In this document: positions 1 through 8,972 of the stretch, one piece after another
Layout: each line of letters begins with the position of its first letter
Numbering within the stretch: position 1 is the first letter of the stretch
DNA from: G963720515 sp963720515
GTDB lineage: Bacteria; Actinomycetota; Thermoleophilia; Gaiellales; Gaiellaceae
Direction of reading: 5' to 3'
DNA length: 64,000 nucleotides
Assembly (NCBI GenBank): GCA_963720515.1
Contig: OY970397.1
Coordinates: 186,001 to 250,000, forward strand
The notes under the pieces: model-generated
Database searches by the model: none
What the model saw: only the letters and a program-made list of their open reading frames with translations
What the model was told of the DNA's origin: nothing
Translations under genes and position numbers: made by a program

Positions 1-240
1 GTTGGCGTGCTCAGAGCCAAGAAGTTGCCGAGCGATGTCTTTCAGATCCAGAGCTTCGTCGACGCCGACTGCCAGACCAGCGAGATTGAAGGCACCGAGC
101 CTGGTGGGGCGGCTCTCGACGCAGTCCCGAATGACACCAATGTGATGATCCCCGACCTGATGGGTCGTTCGTACGTCCTGTACCTCCGCTACGTGGGTCC
201 TGACATCAGAGTCAGCTTCATAGAAGTTCGCCCGCGATAG
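1..240 (+). CDS. Hypothetical protein, 5'-truncated by window edge
   Basis: The frame is open from base 1 and closes with TAG at 238-240. A GTG at 7 could be an internal start, giving 77 residues. No signal peptide, membrane segment or family motif is recognisable. Its codons use A and T more freely than every following gene, which suggests foreign or fast-evolving DNA. It lies just before a tRNA 3'-end-like fragment, so it may be the edge of an integrated element. It could also be the C-terminus of a longer protein that begins outside the window. Function unknown. Confidence 0.4.
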   Translation, partial: VGVLRAKKLPSDVFQIQSFVDADCQTSEIEGTEPGGAALDAVPNDTNVMIPDLMGRSYVLYLRYVGPDIRVSFIEVRPR

Positions 241-250
241 CCGCCCCTTT

Positions 251-282
251 GGGGTCACTAGTTCGACCCCAGTACCGCCCAC
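251..282 (+). other. tRNA 3'-end-like fragment (possible attachment-site remnant)
   Basis: The segment reads like a T-arm (ACTAG, loop TTCGACC, CCAGT, one A-C mismatch) followed by ACCGCCC as a 3' acceptor strand. No matching 5' acceptor (GGGCGGT), D-arm or anticodon arm lies upstream, so it is not an intact tRNA. Such 3' tails are typical integrase attachment remnants. Alternatively it is a chance hairpin: GGGGTC at 251-256 pairs perfectly with GACCCC at 265-270 and could end the upstream ORF. Confidence 0.35.
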
Positions 283-382
283 TCTCGCTCCCTGACCGGC
301 GCGCGGCTTTCGCCTCGCGCCTCGCGCCGCTGGCGACCCTCCGCTAACGAACTTCGCACCCTTGCGTCAGGTGTAGACGGAC

Positions 383-1114
383 ATGTGGTTCGTCCGCGTC
401 CTTATGCTCGGGCTGGTTCTCGCGGCCTCCGGTTGCGGTGGGAATGCCGCCGACGAGGCTCAGCCGGCGACCCAGGCGACTCAGGCGACCCAGGCGACCC
501 CAGCACCCGCGGCAACGGCGGCGGCGCCCTGCGGTGAGGAGGGTGTCGAGGTGGTCACGTTCGCAACCGGGGAAGGCGGTGAGGTCGAGGCCGCGCTCGT
601 CGGTCACGGCGACACGGGGGTCGTCCTCGGCCACCAGTTCCGGAGCAACTTCTGCTCCTGGGTTCCCTTCGCCAAGCAGCTCGCCGCGCGCAACATGCGC
701 GCGCTTGCCATCAACTTTTCCAGCGCGTCCCTCGACGACGACATGGTTGCCGGGGCCGAGGAGCTGCGGCGCCGTGGCGCCAAGCGAATCTTCCTCGTCG
801 GCGCCTCGATGGGCGGGACCGCGGCGCTCGTCGCCGCGGAGGAGGCCGACGCCGCTCGCGTGGCTTCGTTGTCGGGGCCCCAGGAGTTCAGCGGCCTCGA
901 TGCGCTCCCGTCGGTCCGCCGCTTGACGATTCCGACGCTCTTCCTCGTCGGGCGTCAGGACACCGAGTTCGCCCGCGACGCCCGCCGGCTGTACGAGGCG
1001 GCGGCGTCCGACGACAAGGAGCTGGTCGTGACGGACGGCTTCGAGCACGGGACCGACCTCCTCCAGGATCCCAAGGCCGAGCGCGCGCTCCTCGAGTTCC
1101 TCGCGGGCGGATAG
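383..1114 (+). CDS. Alpha/beta-hydrolase lipoprotein
   Basis: The 243-residue protein starts with a short hydrophobic signal and a lipobox ending at Cys18, so it should be a membrane-anchored extracytoplasmic lipoprotein. A linker with three QAT repeats (residues 30-39) and Ala/Pro-rich sequence follows. The rest has an alpha/beta-hydrolase layout: nucleophile Ser142 in GASMGG, a probable acid Asp193 after a hydrophobic strand, and His222 near the end. Dienelactone-hydrolase-like and prolyl-oligopeptidase-like enzymes share this arrangement. The substrate cannot be read from sequence. It stands alone, with another lipoprotein gene downstream on the same strand. Confidence 0.75.
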   Translation: MWFVRVLMLGLVLAASGCGGNAADEAQPATQATQATQATPAPAATAAAPCGEEGVEVVTFATGEGGEVEAALVGHGDTGVVLGHQFRSNFCSWVPFAKQLAARNMRALAINFSSASLDDDMVAGAEELRRRGAKRIFLVGASMGGTAALVAAEEADAARVASLSGPQEFSGLDALPSVRRLTIPTLFLVGRQDTEFARDARRLYEAAASDDKELVVTDGFEHGTDLLQDPKAERALLEFLAGG

Positions 1115-1170
1115 GTCTCATGGCCTTCTCATCCGCGGCTCCTACGGTGGCCGCGATGAAGGAGGTTCGG

Positions 1171-1920
1171 ATGCGCACGATGATCCTGGTCGCCGCAGTC
1201 GCGCTGCTTGCCGGGACGAGCGCCTGCGGCGGCGACGGCTCCGGCACGAAGGCGGCCGGCGTCGGCTCAGCGTCGCTCCCTCAGGGCAGCGAGCCGTTCA
1301 CGATCCAGCCGAGCGAGTTCACGACCCAGGTCGACAACCCCTACTGGCCGATGAAGCCGGGCAGCACGTGGGTGTTCCGCGAGACGGACGCCGAGGGCAC
1401 GGTCTCCCGCGTCGTCGTCACCGTCCTCGACCAGACGAAGACGATCATGGGGGTCGAGACCCTGATCGTCCACGACCAGGTGACCGAGGGCGGCCAGATG
1501 AAGGAGGACACGTTCGACTGGTACGCCCAGGACGCGGGCGGCAACCTCTGGTACTTCGGCGAGGACACGACCGAGTACGAGAACGGCAAGCCGAAGACGA
1601 AGGAGGGCTCCTGGGAGGCCGGCGTCGACGGCGCGCTCCCCGGGATCATCATGCCCGCGAACCCGCAGGTCGGCATGGCCTATCGCGAGGAGTACTACAA
1701 GGGCCACGCCGAGGACGATGCGGAGATCCTCTTCGCGGACGCGCTCGCGGTCGTCCCGTACGGGCGGTTCGAGCACGGCATCGAGACGCGCAACACGAGC
1801 GGCATCGAGCCGAACGTGGTGGAGGAGAAGATCTACGCCAAGGGCGTCGGCGTCGTGCTCGAGATCACGGTGTCGGGCGGCTCCGACCGCGCCGAGCTCC
1901 TGAGCTACACGGAGGGCTAG
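1171..1920 (+). CDS. Conserved secreted lipoprotein of unknown function
   Basis: ATG 1171 is chosen because AAGGAGG at 1159-1165 lies 5 nt upstream and because the protein then begins directly with a signal peptide and a lipobox Cys19. The frame is open further upstream, but that extension adds no signal. The 249-residue mature part is rich in Tyr, Trp and acidic residues (for example DTFDWYAQD and NLWYFGEDT). It resembles a conserved actinobacterial family of beta-rich surface proteins with no assigned function. There are no catalytic motifs that I can name. Confidence 0.7.
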   Translation: MRTMILVAAVALLAGTSACGGDGSGTKAAGVGSASLPQGSEPFTIQPSEFTTQVDNPYWPMKPGSTWVFRETDAEGTVSRVVVTVLDQTKTIMGVETLIVHDQVTEGGQMKEDTFDWYAQDAGGNLWYFGEDTTEYENGKPKTKEGSWEAGVDGALPGIIMPANPQVGMAYREEYYKGHAEDDAEILFADALAVVPYGRFEHGIETRNTSGIEPNVVEEKIYAKGVGVVLEITVSGGSDRAELLSYTEG

Positions 1921-1951
1921 AGGACCGGTACGGCAGCGGAGTCAGCGGGGG

Positions 1952-2350
1952 TCAGGTGGAACCCTCTATCTCGGCGTGTGCCAGTTCGATGAAGCTGTCT
2001 CGCGCCCGCGTGTACTTCTCCTCCTGCTCGTCGTCGTAGTTCACCGTCTCGTCCGTCAGAGCTGCCGCCGCACGTCGAAGGTCGGCGCCGCGAGCGAGGA
2101 GTGCGACTTCCGCCTCGGCCGCGAGGAAGAGCGCGTCCGGCCTCTCGCCCGCGTTGCTGTGCTCGTCCTCGATAGCCCGCAGGAACCGCACGTACGTGTC
2201 GATCCGCAGGTCACGGATCCGAGCGGCACGTTCCTCTTCGAACCGTTGCTCCTGTCCCTGGTTCGCGATGTACCCGCCGACTGCAGCTCCCGCTACACCG
2301 CCGATCAGGCCGAGCGCCGCAGCGAGGACAGGGAACCAACGCTCACCCAT
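1952..2350 (-). CDS. Small membrane-anchored coiled-coil protein
   Basis: The 132-residue protein begins with one Gly/Ala-rich membrane helix (about residues 6-28). A charged, probably coiled-coil helical region follows (QGQEQRFEEERAARIRDLR) and then an acidic C-terminus. The start is firm: AAAGGAGG lies 7 nt upstream of the ATG on the minus strand. It is convergent with the preceding lipoprotein gene and divergent from the ketopantoate reductase gene. No known domain is recognised. A short membrane protein with a cytoplasmic helical tail is all the sequence supports. Confidence 0.65.
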   Translation of the reverse strand: MGERWFPVLAAALGLIGGVAGAAVGGYIANQGQEQRFEEERAARIRDLRIDTYVRFLRAIEDEHSNAGERPDALFLAAEAEVALLARGADLRRAAAALTDETVNYDDEQEEKYTRARDSFIELAHAEIEGST

Positions 2351-2422
2351 CCCGACCTCCTTTCTGCCTCAGAACGAGCTGGGTCTCGGGGTGAACCTAT
2401 ACGGCCCATAGGATCTAACGCC

Positions 2423-3278
2423 ATGCGCCACGCGATCCTCGGCGCCGGTGGGATCGGCGGTCTCATCGGCGCCGCGCTGGCGAGGGCCGGGCACGACGTC
2501 GTCCTGCTCCTGCGGCCGGCGACGCTCGAGCGCTACGGCGGGCGGCTCATGGTCGAGAGCGCCGTCCTCGGCGACTTCGCCGTGGACGTCCCCGCCGCGC
2601 CGCAGCTCGACCGCGATGTCGACGTCCTCTGGGTGACGACGAAGGCGACCCAGCTCGAGACGGCGCTCGAGCTCGCACCGCCCGAGCGAGTCGGCGGCGC
2701 GGTCGTGATCCCGATGCTGAACGGCGTCGACCACGTCGCGCTCCTGCGCTCCCGCTACCCGAGCGTCGTCGCCGGCGCGATCCGCGTCGAGTCCGAGCGC
2801 GTCGGGGCGGATCGGATCCGGCAGACCTCGCCGTTCCTCATCGTCGATCTCGCCGGGGCGGAGTCGGTGGCCGAGGAGCTCAGGGCCGCCGGGATCACCG
2901 TCCGCGTGAAGGACGACGAGCTGACGCTCCTCTGGGACAAGCTCGCCGTCCTCGCGCCGATCGCCCTCGCGACCACGGCGTTCAACTCGCCCTACGGCGG
3001 CGTGCGGGACGACGAGCGCTACCTGCGCTGCCAGGACGAGGCGCTCGCGGTCGCGCACGCCGAGGGGGCGCAGGGTGGACGAGCAGGCGCTCCGCAGGCT
3101 CCTCGCCGCGGTCCCCGACGGGATGCGGAGCTCGATGCAGAAGGACGTCGAGGCCGGGCGCCCGCCGGAGCTCGACGCGATCGGCGGCCCGATCCTCCGC
3201 GGCGGCGAGCGCCACGGGATCTCCGTTCCGGGCACCTCCGAGCTCGCGGGGCTCGTCGCGGCTCGTTCCCGGACGTAA
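2423..3278 (+). CDS. panE: 2-dehydropantoate 2-reductase (frameshifted)
   Basis: This enzyme reduces ketopantoate to pantoate with NADPH in coenzyme A synthesis. The N-terminus shows the dinucleotide-binding loop GAGGIGG. A KAT-type motif (WVTTKATQ), the segment PMLNGVD and the catalytic-domain segment DKLAVLAPIA follow, all typical of the family. At about 3073-3075 the reading moves to the next frame, where the C-terminal region continues (DEQALRRLL to SELAGLV). Removing one G from the GGG run restores a continuous protein of about 284 residues, the normal size. A single-base overcall is more likely than a true pseudogene, because sister genes show the same fault. Confidence 0.75.
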
Positions 3279-3329
3279 GGACCGCGCCCGGAGCGGCACT
3301 CACTCCTCCGACACCCACAAGGAGGAGCG

Positions 3330-3635
3330 ATGCCTTACGGAAGTTGGATCAACGACCTGCCGACGGGGTTCTTCCTCGCCGTGCACATCGCCGCGTTCGC
3401 GATCGGCGCCGGGTTCGCCTGGCTCGCGTTCAAGCGGGAGCTCGCGCTGCTCGGCACCGCGTTCTCGCTCTTCGCGGCCGCCGAGCTCGTCTACATGACC
3501 TACCACCTCGACTGGACCGTCTTCCTCTTCGCGCACACGATCGCCGAGGTCCTCGACCTGGGCGCGTTCGTGCTCGTGTTCGCCGGCGCGGTGTACGCCA
3601 CCGTCCGGCAGCCGGCGCTCGAGGCGACTCGCTGA
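3330..3635 (+). CDS. Small four-helix membrane protein
   Basis: The 101-residue protein has three to four hydrophobic segments, at about residues 12-30, 37-56 and 61-90. AAGGAGG lies a few bases before the ATG. Its TGA overlaps the start of the cupredoxin gene (TGATG), so the two are translationally coupled. Aromatic residues and a few His residues sit within the membrane region. No family is recognised. The tight coupling to a copper protein suggests a membrane partner, such as an electron or metal carrier, but that is inference. Confidence 0.65.
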   Translation: MPYGSWINDLPTGFFLAVHIAAFAIGAGFAWLAFKRELALLGTAFSLFAAAELVYMTYHLDWTVFLFAHTIAEVLDLGAFVLVFAGAVYATVRQPALEATR

Positions 3636-3964
3636 TGAGGCTCCTGCTCCCGCTCGCGGCAGTCGTCGTGCTCCTCGCGGCAGGCTGTGGCGGAGAAGCC
3701 CAGAGCGCTCCGGTCGCGACGGACGCGGTCGCGATGGCCAAGAGCTACCGGTTCGACCCGGGCGTGGTCGAGATCGACGCAGGCGACACCGTCACCTGGA
3801 CGAACGAGGACAACTTCACGCACACGGTCCAGGTGGACGGCCAGGACGACCACAAGGTCGGCCGCGGCGAGAGCGTGTCGATCCGGTTCGACAAGCCGGG
3901 TAGCTACGACTACGTCTGCACGCTGCACAGCCGCGACATGCACGGGACGGTGATCGTCCGGTGA
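3635..3964 (+). CDS. Cupredoxin (plastocyanin/amicyanin-like) lipoprotein
   Basis: The 109-residue protein has a signal peptide with lipobox Cys18 and a single cupredoxin fold. Type 1 copper ligands are visible: His63 (FTHTV), then Cys95, His98 and Met102 in the C-terminal loop. The segment before them (FDPGVVEIDAGDTVTWTN) is a standard cupredoxin strand. It should carry one electron, or bind copper, on the outer face of the membrane. It sits between a small membrane protein (overlap at its start) and a His/Met-rich secreted protein (GTGA overlap at its end), apparently one operon. Confidence 0.85.
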   Translation: MRLLLPLAAVVVLLAAGCGGEAQSAPVATDAVAMAKSYRFDPGVVEIDAGDTVTWTNEDNFTHTVQVDGQDDHKVGRGESVSIRFDKPGSYDYVCTLHSRDMHGTVIVR

Positions 3965-4155
3965 CGCTCGCGGAGCTCCGCGCAGACCTCGTCATCCTCG
4001 CCTGCGCGATCGGCGCCGGTATCTACGGCGCCCTCGCGTCCGACCAGCCCGGCACCCGGGCGGGGACGGGCTTCGTCCTCGCGGCCGGGCTCCTCGCCGG
4101 GCTCGCGCTCGTCCTGACGCTGCGGCCGCCACTCTCCAACCGAAAGGAACCCGAC

Positions 4156-4860
4156 ATGCACAAGACCCGGGCGATGCGCCCGATCCCCATCGCACTGACC
4201 GCGCTCGTCGCGCTCTTCAGCGCCCTCGCCGCCCTCGCCGTCTCGAACGGCATGGCCGACGCACACGGAACCTCCATGCACATGAGCCACAGCACCATGA
4301 AGATGACCGTGTCCCACAAGCCCAGGGCGGCCGCGTTCCGCGCGGACATGCGCAAGCTCTGGGAGGACCACATCACGTGGACCAGGCTCGCGATCATCAG
4401 CCTCGAGGGCGGGACGCCCGACACGGACGCCACCGTCGGGCGGCTGCTCCAGAACCAGGACGACATCGGCGACGCCGTCAAGCCGTTCTACGGCGAGGCG
4501 GCCGGCGAGGCGCTCTCGCGTGAGCTCCGGCAGCACATCCTGATCGCCGCCGACGTCATCGCCGCCGCGAAGGCGGGCGACAGCGCCGCACTCGCCGACG
4601 CCCAGGCGCGTTGGGTTGCGAACGCCGACGGCATCGCGGCGCTCCTCCACGGCGTCAACCCGCGCCACTGGCCGCTCGCCACGCTCCGGGCCGAGATGCA
4701 CATGCACCTCGACCTGACCACCCAGGAGGCAGTCGCGCACCTCCAGGGCGACTGGACGGCGGACGTCGCGGCCTACGACCGCGTGCACCTGCACATCCTC
4801 CACATGTCCGACTTCCTCGCGGACGGGATCGTCGCGCAGTTCCCCGGCCGCTTCCGCTAG
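4156..4860 (+). CDS. Secreted helical protein with His/Met-rich N-terminus, unknown function
   Basis: ATG 4156 has AAAGGA 7 nt upstream and is followed by a signal peptide and then an exposed His/Met-rich stretch (HGTSMHMSHSTMKM). The body is helical and rich in conserved-looking motifs: LWEDHITWTR, LLQNQDDIG, HILIAADVI, LQGDWTADV and a C-terminal QFPGRF. I know this as a widespread uncharacterised bacterial family. The same frame is open back to GTG 3961, which overlaps the cupredoxin stop. A start there would add a 65-residue segment with two membrane helices. The His/Met-rich region and the cupredoxin neighbour suggest copper handling (inference). Confidence 0.7.
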   Translation: MHKTRAMRPIPIALTALVALFSALAALAVSNGMADAHGTSMHMSHSTMKMTVSHKPRAAAFRADMRKLWEDHITWTRLAIISLEGGTPDTDATVGRLLQNQDDIGDAVKPFYGEAAGEALSRELRQHILIAADVIAAAKAGDSAALADAQARWVANADGIAALLHGVNPRHWPLATLRAEMHMHLDLTTQEAVAHLQGDWTADVAAYDRVHLHILHMSDFLADGIVAQFPGRFR

Positions 4861-4867
4861 CCGCATC

Positions 4868-4901
4868 GCCGGGCGCGCCCTCGAACGGGGGCGCGCCCGG
4901 C
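4868..4901. terminator. GC-rich hairpin after the cupredoxin cluster
   Basis: A perfect 13-bp stem (4868-4880 with 4889-4901) encloses an 8-nt loop just after the stop of the secreted helical protein. There is no T-run after it, as is common for intrinsic terminators in GC-rich actinobacteria. Confidence 0.65.
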
Positions 4902-4935
4902 GTAAGGACCGGCGGCCGCGCGACACGAACAGGAC

Positions 4936-5622
4936 ATGACCGCGCTCGCCCCCGCTACGGTGGCCCACGTGGAGCCGGTGCTCTCCGTCGTGAAGCCTGT
5001 GCCCGCCGACCCCGAGTCGCGCGAGTGGCTGCGCTCCCTCCGCGCCTCGGGCGCCGAGCACGACGAGGCTGTCGCACGCCTGCACGCGCTGCTCCTCCGC
5101 GCGGCGCGCTTCGAGGTCAGCCGCCGCCGCGCGACGCTTCCGCACCTGCGCGGCGGCGACCTCGATGACATCGCGACCCAGGCCGCCGACGACGCGCTCA
5201 TGGGGGTGCTGCGGCGCCTCGACGACTTCCGCGGCGCGAGCCGGTTCACCACCTGGGCGTACAAGTTCGCTCTGTACGAGGCCGCGGTGAAGCTTCGCAA
5301 GCGCGCCTGGCAGGGGCGCGAGATCCCGCTCGAGCCCGAGGACTGGGGCAGCTTCACGAGCGCTGGTCTCGACCCCGGCGCCGAGGCCGAGCAGCGGGAG
5401 CTCCTCGCCACGCTCGAGGCGGCGGTCGCGGACGTGCTGACGCCCCACCAGCGCCGTGTCCTCGTCGCGCTCGCGCTGAACGGCGTGCCGATCGACGTCC
5501 TCGCCGAACGCCTGAGCTCGACGCGCGGTGCGCTCTACAAGACCCTGCACGATGCGCGGCGCAAGCTGCGCGACCACCTGGCCGAGCGCGGACTCGCGCT
5601 CGACGGTCTGGAGGACCGATGA
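4936..5622 (+). CDS. ECF-type RNA polymerase sigma factor
   Basis: The 228-residue protein has a sigma region 2 (DDIATQAADDALMGVLRRLDDF, then SRFTTWAYKFALYEA) and a region 4 helix-turn-helix (LTPHQRRVLVALALNGVPI to STRGALYKTLHDARRKLRDHL). These are the two regions that define extracytoplasmic-function sigma factors. Its last codons overlap the start of a Cys/His-rich protein by 4 bp (ATGA), the usual sigma/anti-sigma arrangement. It probably directs RNA polymerase to a small regulon when the partner releases it; the signal is unknown. Confidence 0.85.
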   Translation: MTALAPATVAHVEPVLSVVKPVPADPESREWLRSLRASGAEHDEAVARLHALLLRAARFEVSRRRATLPHLRGGDLDDIATQAADDALMGVLRRLDDFRGASRFTTWAYKFALYEAAVKLRKRAWQGREIPLEPEDWGSFTSAGLDPGAEAEQRELLATLEAAVADVLTPHQRRVLVALALNGVPIDVLAERLSSTRGALYKTLHDARRKLRDHLAERGLALDGLEDR

Positions 5623-5861
5623 CCAAGCAACCCGAGTTCGAGCAGACCGTCGGCCGGCTCCTCGGCCCCGCCGGGCCGGAGATCGGCTGCGACGCCTGCT
5701 TCGACGAGCTCGACCGCTACGTCGAGCTCGAAGTGGCTGGCGCGGACGCCGACGCGGCGATCCCCGGCCTGCGCGCGCACCTCGACGGCTGCCCGGCCTG
5801 CCGCGAGGAGCACGCCAGCCTGTTCGCGCTCGTCAGCGGCGAGCGGCCGTCCCGGGACTGA
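5619..5861 (+). CDS. Zinc-finger anti-sigma factor-like protein
   Basis: The 80-residue soluble protein carries a HxxxCxxC arrangement (LRAHLDGCPACREE) preceded by another Cys pair (GCDACFDEL). This is the zinc-binding anti-sigma (zf-HC2/ZAS) pattern. There is no membrane segment, so it would sense its signal in the cytoplasm, perhaps redox or metals. Its ATG overlaps the sigma stop codon. By family knowledge it would bind and silence the upstream sigma factor. Confidence 0.75.
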   Translation: MTKQPEFEQTVGRLLGPAGPEIGCDACFDELDRYVELEVAGADADAAIPGLRAHLDGCPACREEHASLFALVSGERPSRD

Positions 5862-5867
5862 GAGGCG

Positions 5868-6476
5868 CTACCCGGCCCAGGCCGGAAGTGCGAGCGCGCG
5901 CTCGTACTCGGCCCGCCCGTGCACCGGGTCGCCGTGTGAGACGACGACGAGCTCGAACGGCAGCTCGAGGAGCGCACGGAGGGCGGGGAGGGCCCGCTCC
6001 TCGTGCCACGGCGTCGCCCAGACGCGGAGCTCACCGCCGGGCGCCGTGAGCGCGTCAGCGAAGACGAGCGCGCGCTGCTCCGGAAGCCAGAGCGGCGTCT
6101 CGTTTCGGCCGCGGCCGTCGTAGAGCGCGACGAGCCCGCCCGGCAGGATGCTGCCCGGCTCGATCGGCTCGAGCTCGGTCTCGGGCACGTCGTGGGGCCA
6201 GAAGAGGCTCGGCCCGTAGGCGCGGGCGCCGTAGCGGCGGGCGAAGAGGTCGACATCGCGGACGTGGTCGGGCTTCAGGACGACGATCGCGGTGGGTGGG
6301 CGCGCGTCGAGCCGCGCCCAGGCGTCGTCGCCCTCCGGCGGCGCGAGCGGGTCGAGGAGGAGCGTCTCGCCGCCGGACTCGACCACCGTGGACGTAACGA
6401 GCGGCTCCCAGTTCGCGCCGGGGCCGTGATCCGGGTGCTCGACCCGCCAGATCCAGAGTCCGGGCGCCACGTCCAT
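5868..6476 (-). CDS. Degenerate metallo-beta-lactamase-fold protein
   Basis: The 202-residue protein follows the fold of metallo-beta-lactamase relatives: an early strand with ETLLLDPLAP, a middle motif where HxHxDH is expected, and later strands with FADALTAPGG and VVSHGDPVHG. The metal motif is reduced to KPDHVRDVD, with only one clear His. Catalysis with a normal dinuclear site is therefore doubtful. It is convergent with the sigma/anti-sigma pair and divergent from the sulfatase gene. It may be a binding or sensor protein, or an enzyme with a changed site. Confidence 0.6.
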   Translation of the reverse strand: MDVAPGLWIWRVEHPDHGPGANWEPLVTSTVVESGGETLLLDPLAPPEGDDAWARLDARPPTAIVVLKPDHVRDVDLFARRYGARAYGPSLFWPHDVPETELEPIEPGSILPGGLVALYDGRGRNETPLWLPEQRALVFADALTAPGGELRVWATPWHEERALPALRALLELPFELVVVSHGDPVHGRAEYERALALPAWAG

Positions 6477-6564
6477 GCGCCCGCATCATCACCCACACCA
6501 GACGATGCGCGGTGCGCACGGCGGTGAGAGGATCGGCGCACCGCGACAGAAGGAGCCGTGCCCG

Positions 6565-8932
6565 ATGCCCGACGACATCGCCCGTGACCATCTGCCGATT
6601 CCCGACCGCCCCTACGAGGGCGATCTGCCGATGGACGCAAAGGATCCGAGCGCGAAGTTCCCGCCGATCGAGCCGGTGCAGGCGCCCGACGGGGCGCCCA
6701 ACGTTCTGATCGTCCTGATCGACGACGCCGGGTTCGGCTCGTCGAGCGCGTTCGGCGGCCCGTGCGCGACACCGACCGCGGAGCGGCTCGCGGCCGGCGG
6801 GCTCAAGTTCACCCGCTTCCACACGACCGCGCTCTGCTCGCCGACCCGCGCCGCGCTCCTCTCGGGGCGGAACCACCACACCGTCGGGATGGGCGGGATC
6901 ACGGAGATGGCGACGTCGGCGCCCGGCTACACGTCGGTCCACCCCGAACACGTGCGCCCCGCTCGCCGAGACGCTCAAGCTGAACGGGTACGCGACGGCG
7001 CAGTTCGGCAAGTGCCACGAGGTGCCGGTCTGGGAGACGAGCCCGCTCGGGCCGTTCGACTCCTGGCCGAGCGGGGGCGGAGGCTTCGAGCACTTCTACG
7101 GCTTCATCGCCGGCGAGACGAACCAGTACTACCCGGCCATCTACGACGGGACGACGCCGGTCGAGCCGGAGAAGACGCCCGAGGAGGGCTACCACTTCAC
7201 CGAGGACATGACCGACCGGGCGATCACCTGGATCCGCCAGCAGAAGGCGCTCATACCCGACAAGCCGTTCTTCGCCTATTTCGCGCCGGGGGCGACCCAC
7301 GCGCCGCACCACGTCCGGCCCGAGTGGTCGGCGAAGTACAAGGGCAAGTTCGACCAGGGCTGGGACGCGCTGCGCGAGGAGACCTTCGCGCGTCAGAAGG
7401 AGCTCGGCGTCGTCCCGCCCGACGCGGAGCTGACCGAGCGGCACGAGGAGATTCCGGCGTGGGACGAGATCCCGGACGACCTGAAGCCGGTCCTCGCCCG
7501 GCAGATGGAGGTCTACGCCGGGTTCATGGAGCACACCGACCACCACGTGGGACGGCTGATCGACGCCATCGACGACCTCGGGTTCCTCGACGACACGCTC
7601 GTCTACTACATCGTGGGCGACAACGGGGCGAGCGCCGAGGGTGGCCTCCACGGGTGCTTCAACGAGGTCACGGCGCTGAACGGCGCCGGCGGGCTCGAGA
7701 CCACGGAGTTCATGGCCTCGAGGATCGACGAGTTCGGGACACCCGCCGCCTACAACCACTACGCGGTCGGCTGGGCGCATGCGATGGACACGCCATACCA
7801 GTGGACGAAGCAGGTCGCCTCGCACTGGGGCGGCACCCGCAACGGCACGGTCGTCCACTGGCCCGCGGGGATCAAGGCGAAGGGCGAGGTGCGAAACCAG
7901 TTCCACCACGTGATCGACGTGGCGCCGACCGTGCTCGAGGCGGCCGGGCTCCCGGAGCCGGCGACCGTCCACGGGGTGGAGCAGCGGCCGATGGAGGGCG
8001 TGAGCATGGGCTACGCGTTCGGCGACGCGGCCGCGGCCGAGCGGCGCGAGACGCAGTACTTCGAGATGTTCTGCAACCGCGGCATCTACCACGAGGGCTG
8101 GACCGCGGTCACGCGGCACTCCACGCCGTGGGCCTTCAGCGCCGAGCTGCCGCCCTTCGACGACGACACCTGGGAGCTCTACGACACGAACACGGACTGG
8201 ACGCAGGCCCACGACCTGGCCGCCGAGCACCCGGACAAGCTGGCCGAGCTCCAGCAACTCTGGCTGAGCGAGGCCCGCAAGTACAACGTCCTGCCGCTCG
8301 ACGATCGCCGGGTCGAGCGCTTCAACTCCGACCTGGCCGGGCGGCCCACGCTCGTGCACGGGAACTCGCAGCTTCTCTTCGGCGGCATGGGCCGGCTGCC
8401 CGAGAACACCGTCATCAACGTGAAGAACAAGTCGCACTCGGTGTCGGCCGAGCTGGACGTGCCGGAGGGCGGCGCCGAAGGCGTCATCGTCGCCCAGGGC
8501 GGCGAGTTCGCCGGCTGGAGCCTGTATCTCAAGGACGGGAAGCCGCGTTACTGCCACAACCTGTTCGGCGTCCAACGGTTCACCATCGGGGGCGAGGCGG
8601 CGGTTCCGGCGGGACCCCACCAGGTGCGGATGGAGTTCGCCTACGACGGCGGCGGCCTCGGCAAGGGTGGCGACGTCACCCTCTACGTCGACGGCGAGCA
8701 GGTGGGCCAAGGGCGGGTCGAAGGCACCGTGCCGATGCTCTACTCGGGCGACGAGACCCTGGACATCGGCTCCGACACCGCCTCGCCGGTCTCCGACGAG
8801 TACACGTCGGAGGGCAGCCGGTTCACGGGCACCGTGAAATGGGTGCAGATCGACATCGCCGAGGCCGCGGAGGACGCGGACCACATGATCTCGCCGGAGG
8901 AGCGACTGAAGATCGCCATGGCGAAGCAGTAG
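6565..8932 (+). CDS. Type I arylsulfatase (frameshifted)
   Basis: The enzyme hydrolyses sulfate esters using a formylglycine made from Cys91 in CSPTRAALLSGR. Metal-binding Asp residues (LIDDAGFG, residues 51-58) precede it. The protein is about 788 residues, the length of large AtsA-type sulfatases. The C-terminal third (YCHNLFG, FAYDGGG) looks like a beta-sandwich. ATG 6565 has AAGGAG 9 nt upstream. At about 6942-6945 the frame shifts by +1; removing one C from the CCCC run joins both parts through NTCAPLAETLKLNGY. There is no obvious signal peptide. No maturation (FGE) gene lies nearby. Confidence 0.85.
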
Positions 8933-8972
8933 CGCGGTTCAGAGGCGGCGGGGGTGGGCAGAGTGCACCCTC

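Noticed and set aside
251..282. An intact tRNA gene
   Set aside because: Only the T-arm and a 3' acceptor-like strand are present; D-arm, anticodon arm and 5' acceptor are missing.
473..503. The CAGGCGACC-type short repeat in the lipoprotein linker as a CRISPR or mobile repeat
   Set aside because: It encodes a simple QAT linker inside a coding frame; there are no spacers or flanking cas genes.
2423..3278. Calling panE and the other frameshifted genes pseudogenes
   Set aside because: Each needs only one base removed, the proteins are otherwise full length, and the same fault hits essential tRNA synthetases; sequence error is simpler.
6055..7011. Long open frames opposite the sulfatase, KdpB, PPK1 and E2 genes
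   Set aside because: They are Arg/Gly/Ala-rich shadows of GC-rich codons without motifs, ribosome-binding sites or sensible neighbours.
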